This document shows, in pieces, positions 60,097 through 64,000 of a DNA stretch of 64,000 bases. Under the pieces are notes generated by a model. The model worked only from the letters and a program-made list of their open reading frames with translations. It ran no database searches and was not told where the DNA came from. Every line of letters starts with the position of its first letter. The stretch's first letter is position 1. Origin of the DNA: Sediminibacterium soli (GTDB lineage Bacteria; Bacteroidota; Bacteroidia; Chitinophagales; Chitinophagaceae); contig NZ_JAACJR010000006.1 of assembly GCF_009939225.1 (NCBI RefSeq), positions 620,001 to 684,000 on the forward strand. Reading direction: 5' to 3'. Made by a program: the position numbers and the translations under genes.

Positions 60097-61149
60097 CTAC
60101 TCCCCGCTCATCGCTTTCACAAAATCGCTCACCAGGTAGCCGATCAGTTTACCTGTGGCGGGGTCTTCCCTTCCGTCGGAAAGCCGGGTTGCCCCTTCGC
60201 AGATATGCAGGTAAGCGATCTTATTCCCCGCCGCGGCATAGGTAATGAACTGGCGGGCATGGTTTGCGGTGAGCCCCACCGGACTGGCAGCGCTGCTGAG
60301 CGTGTTCCTGATACAGTCGAGATCCAGCTCAAGTCCGCATAAAGTATCATCGGTAAAATCCGTTGCATGCGCGATGGCCTGAACGAAATTCCGTTTTTCA
60401 TGAAGGAAGATATCTTCATAGGTAATGCAATCAATAAAAGGATTGTTCACCATATCCACCCACACATTCTGCGGCAGGTAGTTCTCGTGTAAGCCGATCA
60501 CACAATATTTTTCCAGGTAGCCGTCCGCTTCCGCATAGGAAAACCCGTTGCCGCTGTGCCTGCCTTCCATCGGTCTGAAATCGGCATGTGCATCCAGGTT
60601 GATGGCATTGATCTGCGCGATGGGCAGTACCCCGGCTTTGTAAAATCCTTTTGCGGCGCCTTTGATACAGGGATAGGAATTGTTATGACCTCCCCCGATA
60701 ACGATCGGTATTTTTTTATTCTGCGTTACAATATGGATCAGTTGCTCCACCGCTTCGTCGATCGTATTCACGGCATGACGGTAGGCTTCCAGTTTCTCAT
60801 CCTGGTCCTGCGCATTCTGATCGATCAGCCTGGCCATATCGGAAAAATCGAAATGCCCCAGCAACAGCAGCTCGGTACCCTCGAGAAAATCGTTGCTTTG
60901 AATATTCAGGAACGATTGCAAAAAAGGCATCCAGGCAGAATCTGTTCCGCCAACGCCCATATTGGCTTTTACACCGATGTCTTCGGGTATACCGATCAGC
61001 ACAAATGCCGCATCGGACTGCAGCAACGACTGCTCCAGCCGGGAGGGATCGGCCAGCACCTGTATCCGCTCACCCAGTTTTGTTTCGAATCGGCGGATAC
61101 GGGTAAGCGATAGTATGTCCTTTTTGTTATAAAACCTGAAATGGGTCAT
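60097..61149 (-). CDS. hutG: Formimidoylglutamase (arginase family)
   Basis: 350 aa ureohydrolase-fold enzyme, hydrolysing N-formimidoyl-glutamate to glutamate and formamide in histidine breakdown. Mn ligands: IGGGHNNSYP (His), NLDAHADFRP (DAHxD) and CGLELDLDCIRNT (DxD). GGGHNN and LDLD are looser than in arginase proper. The gene is next to hutI (49 bases), which supports HutG over arginase. Confidence 0.88.
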   Translation of the reverse strand: MTHFRFYNKKDILSLTRIRRFETKLGERIQVLADPSRLEQSLLQSDAAFVLIGIPEDIGVKANMGVGGTDSAWMPFLQSFLNIQSNDFLEGTELLLLGHFDFSDMARLIDQNAQDQDEKLEAYRHAVNTIDEAVEQLIHIVTQNKKIPIVIGGGHNNSYPCIKGAAKGFYKAGVLPIAQINAINLDAHADFRPMEGRHSGNGFSYAEADGYLEKYCVIGLHENYLPQNVWVDMVNNPFIDCITYEDIFLHEKRNFVQAIAHATDFTDDTLCGLELDLDCIRNTLSSAASPVGLTANHARQFITYAAAGNKIAYLHICEGATRLSDGREDPATGKLIGYLVSDFVKAMSGE

Positions 61150-61198
61150 ATGGCGCGGTTTTATGTTCCTGCTGCAATCCCGCAGGAAAATAAATATA

Positions 61199-62437
61199 CT
61201 AAATAAATGCGCCGTTGATCATCACTTTATCGATAAGGTTTGAACCGAAAGCATAAGGCAGGTAGGCTATGGAGGGGATGGGCCGGGTGAAGATCAGGTT
61301 GGCTTTTTTTCCGAGGGTAATGCTGCCCAGCTGTTCGCCGCAGCCCATTGCATAGGCGCCGTTGAGCGTGGCCGCGTTGATGGCTTCCGCGGGCAGCATT
61401 TTCATTTGTATACAGCTCATGGATACCACCAGGTTCATGTTGCCGCTCGGGCTTGATCCCGGGTTATAATCCGAAGCAAGCGCCACGATGCTTCCCGCAT
61501 CGATCAGTTTTCTTGCCGGCTGAAAAGGCATACGCAGAAAAAACGCCGCCGTAGGCAGTAAGGTGCCGATGGTATCCGAACCCGCCAGCGCCTGTATCGC
61601 CGCATCATCCATGGTCTCCAGGTGATCAACAGACAGGGCGCCCAGCGATACCCCCAATTCAACACCTCCCGACAGGCTCAGCTGGTTGGCATGTATCTTG
61701 GGCTGCAGCCCGATTGCCATGCCTGCTCTGCAGATGGTTTCTGTTTCCGCAACGGAAAAAAAACCTTCTTCGCAAAACACATCGATGTACTCGGCCAGGC
61801 CTTCGCCCGCAATCGCGGGCAACATTTCCTGTATGATCAGATCGATATACCCCCGGTGGTCGCTCCGGTATTCGGGCGGGAATGCATGGGCACCCAGAAA
61901 ACTGGCTTTAACCGGTATGGGCGTTTTCTCTTTGATCCGCCTGATCACCCGCAGCATTTTCAGCTCCGACTGCACCGTAAGGCCATAACCGCTTTTGATC
62001 TCTATGGCTCCTGTGCCCAAGCGCATCAGCTCCTGCAACCGGTTCCATGCCTGTTCAAAAAGCGCGTCTTCGGATGTGTCGGCAAGTTTCCTTGCAGAGT
62101 TCAGTATGCCACCGCCTTTGGCTGCAATGGCCGCATAACTCAATCCCTGCAGCTTGTCCACAAATTCCTCCTCCCGGCTTGCCGCAAAAACAAGATGGGT
62201 ATGGCTGTCGCACCAGCAAGGCAGCACGCTGCTTCCTTCCGCGTTGATCAGCGGCAGGTTTGCATACGGCCCCTCCGGCAGATCCGCCATGGCACCATAA
62301 TCGCCGATGCGTCCGTCGCGAACAACCAGGTAAGCATTTTCAAGCACAGGCAGTTGGGCCAGTTCTGCGCCTCGCAGCGGATGCGATGTACCGCGCACAT
62401 TGACCAGGTGGCGTATATTGGTGATCAGGGCGTTCAT
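61199..62437 (-). CDS. hutI: Imidazolonepropionase
   Basis: 412 aa amidohydrolase of histidine breakdown, opening imidazolone propionate to formimidoylglutamate. CWCDSHTHLVFAASREEEF (HxH metal motif) near residue 65, SYAAIAAKGGGILNSARK, KIHANQLSLSGGVELGV, LSVDHLETM and ALASDYNPGSSPSGNMNLV. Start at 62437 (MNALITNIRHLVN). hutG follows on the same strand; hutU and hutH are not in the window. Confidence 0.96.
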   Translation of the reverse strand: MNALITNIRHLVNVRGTSHPLRGAELAQLPVLENAYLVVRDGRIGDYGAMADLPEGPYANLPLINAEGSSVLPCWCDSHTHLVFAASREEEFVDKLQGLSYAAIAAKGGGILNSARKLADTSEDALFEQAWNRLQELMRLGTGAIEIKSGYGLTVQSELKMLRVIRRIKEKTPIPVKASFLGAHAFPPEYRSDHRGYIDLIIQEMLPAIAGEGLAEYIDVFCEEGFFSVAETETICRAGMAIGLQPKIHANQLSLSGGVELGVSLGALSVDHLETMDDAAIQALAGSDTIGTLLPTAAFFLRMPFQPARKLIDAGSIVALASDYNPGSSPSGNMNLVVSMSCIQMKMLPAEAINAATLNGAYAMGCGEQLGSITLGKKANLIFTRPIPSIAYLPYAFGSNLIDKVMINGAFI

Positions 62438-62534
62438 GGCAACAAAATAAGCAGAAATGGCAAGCAAAAATCAACCCGCATAACCGGGGCTGCTAAAATC
62501 CGCAACCTAAGCCCAACTCCCCTATTTTCGTCCC

Positions 62535-63230
62535 ATGTTAACCGCACTTGTCATTGTACGCTATCCCCGGTGGCTGGGCTGGGCCGGGTTTTTATCAATG
62601 GCCGTATTCCGCTGGCCGCTGGCGCTATCGGGCAGGGTACGGTTCTGGAAATTGCTGGGCTGCGGCAGGAACGGCACATTCGATATCCGGCCCGATTGGC
62701 GTCAGTGGGCGGTGTTGGTGGTATGGAACGAAGAACCGGCAACGAATGCCGCCCTTCCCCGGTTTCTCCGGCAGTGGTGGCGCTTTTTTCGCTGCGAGCT
62801 GTGCAGCTTCACGATGCAGGCACTGGAAGGACACGGTACCTGGGACAAACAGGCCTGTTTCGGAGAATACAGCGGGCAGGCCGGGCACGATGGAATGATC
62901 GCCGTGCTGACAAGGGCAACCATCAGGATCAATCGCCTCCGGCAGTTCTGGGGCAACGTAAGCAGGGTGACGCAGCAGATGCAGCAGGCAGACGGATTCC
63001 TGTTTTCGGCGGGCATTGGGGAAGTTCCCTGGATCAAACAGGCCACTTTCAGCATCTGGCAAACCAAAGAAGCCATGAAACAGTTCGCCTACCGCTCCGC
63101 AGAACACGCCGATGTGATCAGAAAGACCAGGTCGAATGACTGGTACAGCGAGGAAATGTTTGTCCGCTTCCGCATCGTTAACATAAAAGGAACACTGAAG
63201 GGAAAAAGTCCTTTGGAGGGAATGGCGTAA
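62535..63230 (+). CDS. CrtA-like (spheroidene monooxygenase-like) protein
   Basis: 231 aa. The closing part strongly resembles CrtA: SAGIGEVPWIKQATFSIW, AMKQFAYRSAEHADVIRKT and NDWYSEEMFVRFRIV, ending in a KSPLEGM tail. CrtA oxygenates carotenoids in purple bacteria; CrtA-like proteins in Bacteroidota may be haem-dependent oxygenases of other substrates. No carotenoid genes are nearby, so the substrate is open. A TATTTTCG box lies four bases before the ATG. Confidence 0.75.
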   Translation: MLTALVIVRYPRWLGWAGFLSMAVFRWPLALSGRVRFWKLLGCGRNGTFDIRPDWRQWAVLVVWNEEPATNAALPRFLRQWWRFFRCELCSFTMQALEGHGTWDKQACFGEYSGQAGHDGMIAVLTRATIRINRLRQFWGNVSRVTQQMQQADGFLFSAGIGEVPWIKQATFSIWQTKEAMKQFAYRSAEHADVIRKTRSNDWYSEEMFVRFRIVNIKGTLKGKSPLEGMA

Positions 63231-63480
63231 TTTTGGTCTGCGGGTTTGCCGTGTTGGTTATTTGTCCTGGGTTGATTGGCTGGTCGGTATATGCAGGGAA
63301 ATCCTGCAGAAATGAGGCTACCGAAGACCGGATGATGAAAATCGTTACCTCAGTGGGCGGTATCACCGCTTTTTCTTCGATATGCAAACAGGTATTCGTT
63401 ACCGCCTGCCGGTCAGCGACAACAGACTGATAGCTACGCCACAGCGCACCCCACACTATATTCTCAATCAATCTGTCTGT
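63231..63480. other. Gap before the arginine-deiminase-type gene
   Basis: 250 bases without a supported gene. Short frames on both strands show no family motif. It should contain the promoter of the gene at 63481; no exact TAnnTTTG box was found. Confidence 0.5.
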
Positions 63481-64000
63481 ATGGATAACAGGTTATCTGT
63501 TGGTTCTGAAATCGGCGTTCTGAAGCGTTTGCTGGTGCACAGTCCTGATAGCGGGCTGGGTAAAGTTGTGCCGTCCAAGGCGCAGGACTGGCTTTTTGAA
63601 GACATTGTTCACTTGGATACGATCCGTCGCGACGAGTACGATTATTATACCAAAGTGCTGTTGTATTTTCTCGATCCCGGAAAAATCAGGGGCCGGCTCG
63701 CCGAACTGGATGCGCCGGGTTATCAACGCGATTTCTATAAACCCGAGAGCCCGGCATTTTACCGCTCCGACAAGGTGGTGGAACTGCAATGGCTGCTGGC
63801 AGATATTCTGGAGGTGCCGGAACTGCGTTCAAAACTGATCGCAGCCGTTTGCGCGATCGAGCGGTGTACCTGGGAAACGGAAAACAGCCTGCAGCAATAT
63901 GCGCCGGTGCAACTGGCCAAAACATTTATCTCCGGCACGGCCGATAACAAGGAACTGCTGTTTCCGCCGATACCCAATTTTATTTTTACACGCGATATCG
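63481..64000 (+). CDS. Arginine deiminase family protein, 3'-truncated
   Basis: Starts ATG at 63481 and is open to the right edge (173 codons seen). The N-terminus SEIGVLKRLLVHSPDSGLGKV matches the arginine deiminase opening, EDIVHLDTIRRDEYDYYTKVLLYF the second conserved block, and PNFIFTRDI matches the catalytic FTRD motif. The C-terminal half with the catalytic Cys is outside the window. It could make citrulline and ammonia from arginine, competing with arginine decarboxylase, or be a related deiminase. Confidence 0.8.
   Translation, partial: MDNRLSVGSEIGVLKRLLVHSPDSGLGKVVPSKAQDWLFEDIVHLDTIRRDEYDYYTKVLLYFLDPGKIRGRLAELDAPGYQRDFYKPESPAFYRSDKVVELQWLLADILEVPELRSKLIAAVCAIERCTWETENSLQQYAPVQLAKTFISGTADNKELLFPPIPNFIFTRDI

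Noticed and set aside
63178-63471. 97-codon minus-strand frame
   Set aside because: It overlaps the CrtA-like gene end, has no family pattern and no start signal.
1-64000. tRNA or rRNA genes
   Set aside because: I scanned gaps for T-loop (GTTCGA) and cloverleaf-like patterns and found none.
1-64000. CRISPR array
   Set aside because: The tandem words in gaps are degenerate, variable in period and without regular spacers; no cas genes are present.

Overview
The window looks like chromosome from a Bacteroidota member of the Chitinophagaceae or a close relative. Evidence: a PorP/SprF-like protein beside a PKD protein ending in a CHU_C-type sorting domain (type IX secretion), two large TonB-dependent receptors, promoters of the Bacteroidota type (TTTG, then TAnnTTTG), a bacillithiol deacetylase, the biosynthetic type of arginine decarboxylase found in this phylum, and scarce Shine-Dalgarno sequences. 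G+C is about half by eye. I see no tRNA, rRNA, CRISPR array, transposase or phage genes.

Layout. 0-6 kb: end of an unknown protein, a type IX secretion pair and a WbqC-like protein. 6-13.5 kb: housekeeping genes (pyrE, NUDIX, coaD, pyrB, pyrR, recF, a DciA-like gene, an IscA-like carrier). 13.6-16.2 kb: a membrane-anchored unknown, a methylmalonyl-CoA mutase-type catalytic subunit lacking a B12 domain, and a YqaE/Pmp3 protein. 16.4-21.2 kb: three exported hydrolases in a row. 21.3-29 kb: YggS, an unknown exported protein with a DxDDT motif, acyl-CoA dehydrogenase, a small AT-rich insertion bounded by 33-bp direct repeats, and a HerA-like ATPase. 29-35.8 kb: exported peptidases, an amidase and a Rieske protein. 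36-40 kb: agmatine deiminase, N-carbamoylputrescine amidase, BshB1, L31 and YajQ. 40-47.8 kb: TonB receptor, Lgt, bacilliredoxin, Hsp20, TraB/GumN protein and a sigma factor with a membrane partner. 48-53.5 kb: arginine decarboxylase, then thrS-infC-rpmI-rplT read leftward. 53.7-64 kb: a secreted protein, a DUF3347-TonB receptor pair, an ABC-F ATPase, hutI-hutG, a CrtA-like protein and the start of an arginine-deiminase-type gene cut by the window edge.

Pathways: arginine to putrescine (decarboxylase, agmatine deiminase, N-carbamoylputrescine amidase) is covered by three genes at two loci. hutI and hutG give the late steps of histidine breakdown. pyrR, pyrB and pyrE belong to pyrimidine synthesis. 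bshB1 plus a bacilliredoxin indicate that bacillithiol is the low-molecular-weight thiol.

The most unusual feature is not a gene. At least a dozen intergenic gaps hold long inverted repeats whose arms are degenerate short tandem 'words'. Sequences differ between gaps and some words recur, but the architecture is the same. The second is a 738-bp unit at the 3' end of the HerA-like gene, flanked by a perfect 33-bp direct repeat that includes that gene's stop codon. The third is a perfect 16-bp-arm palindrome over the inferred promoter of a TonB receptor.
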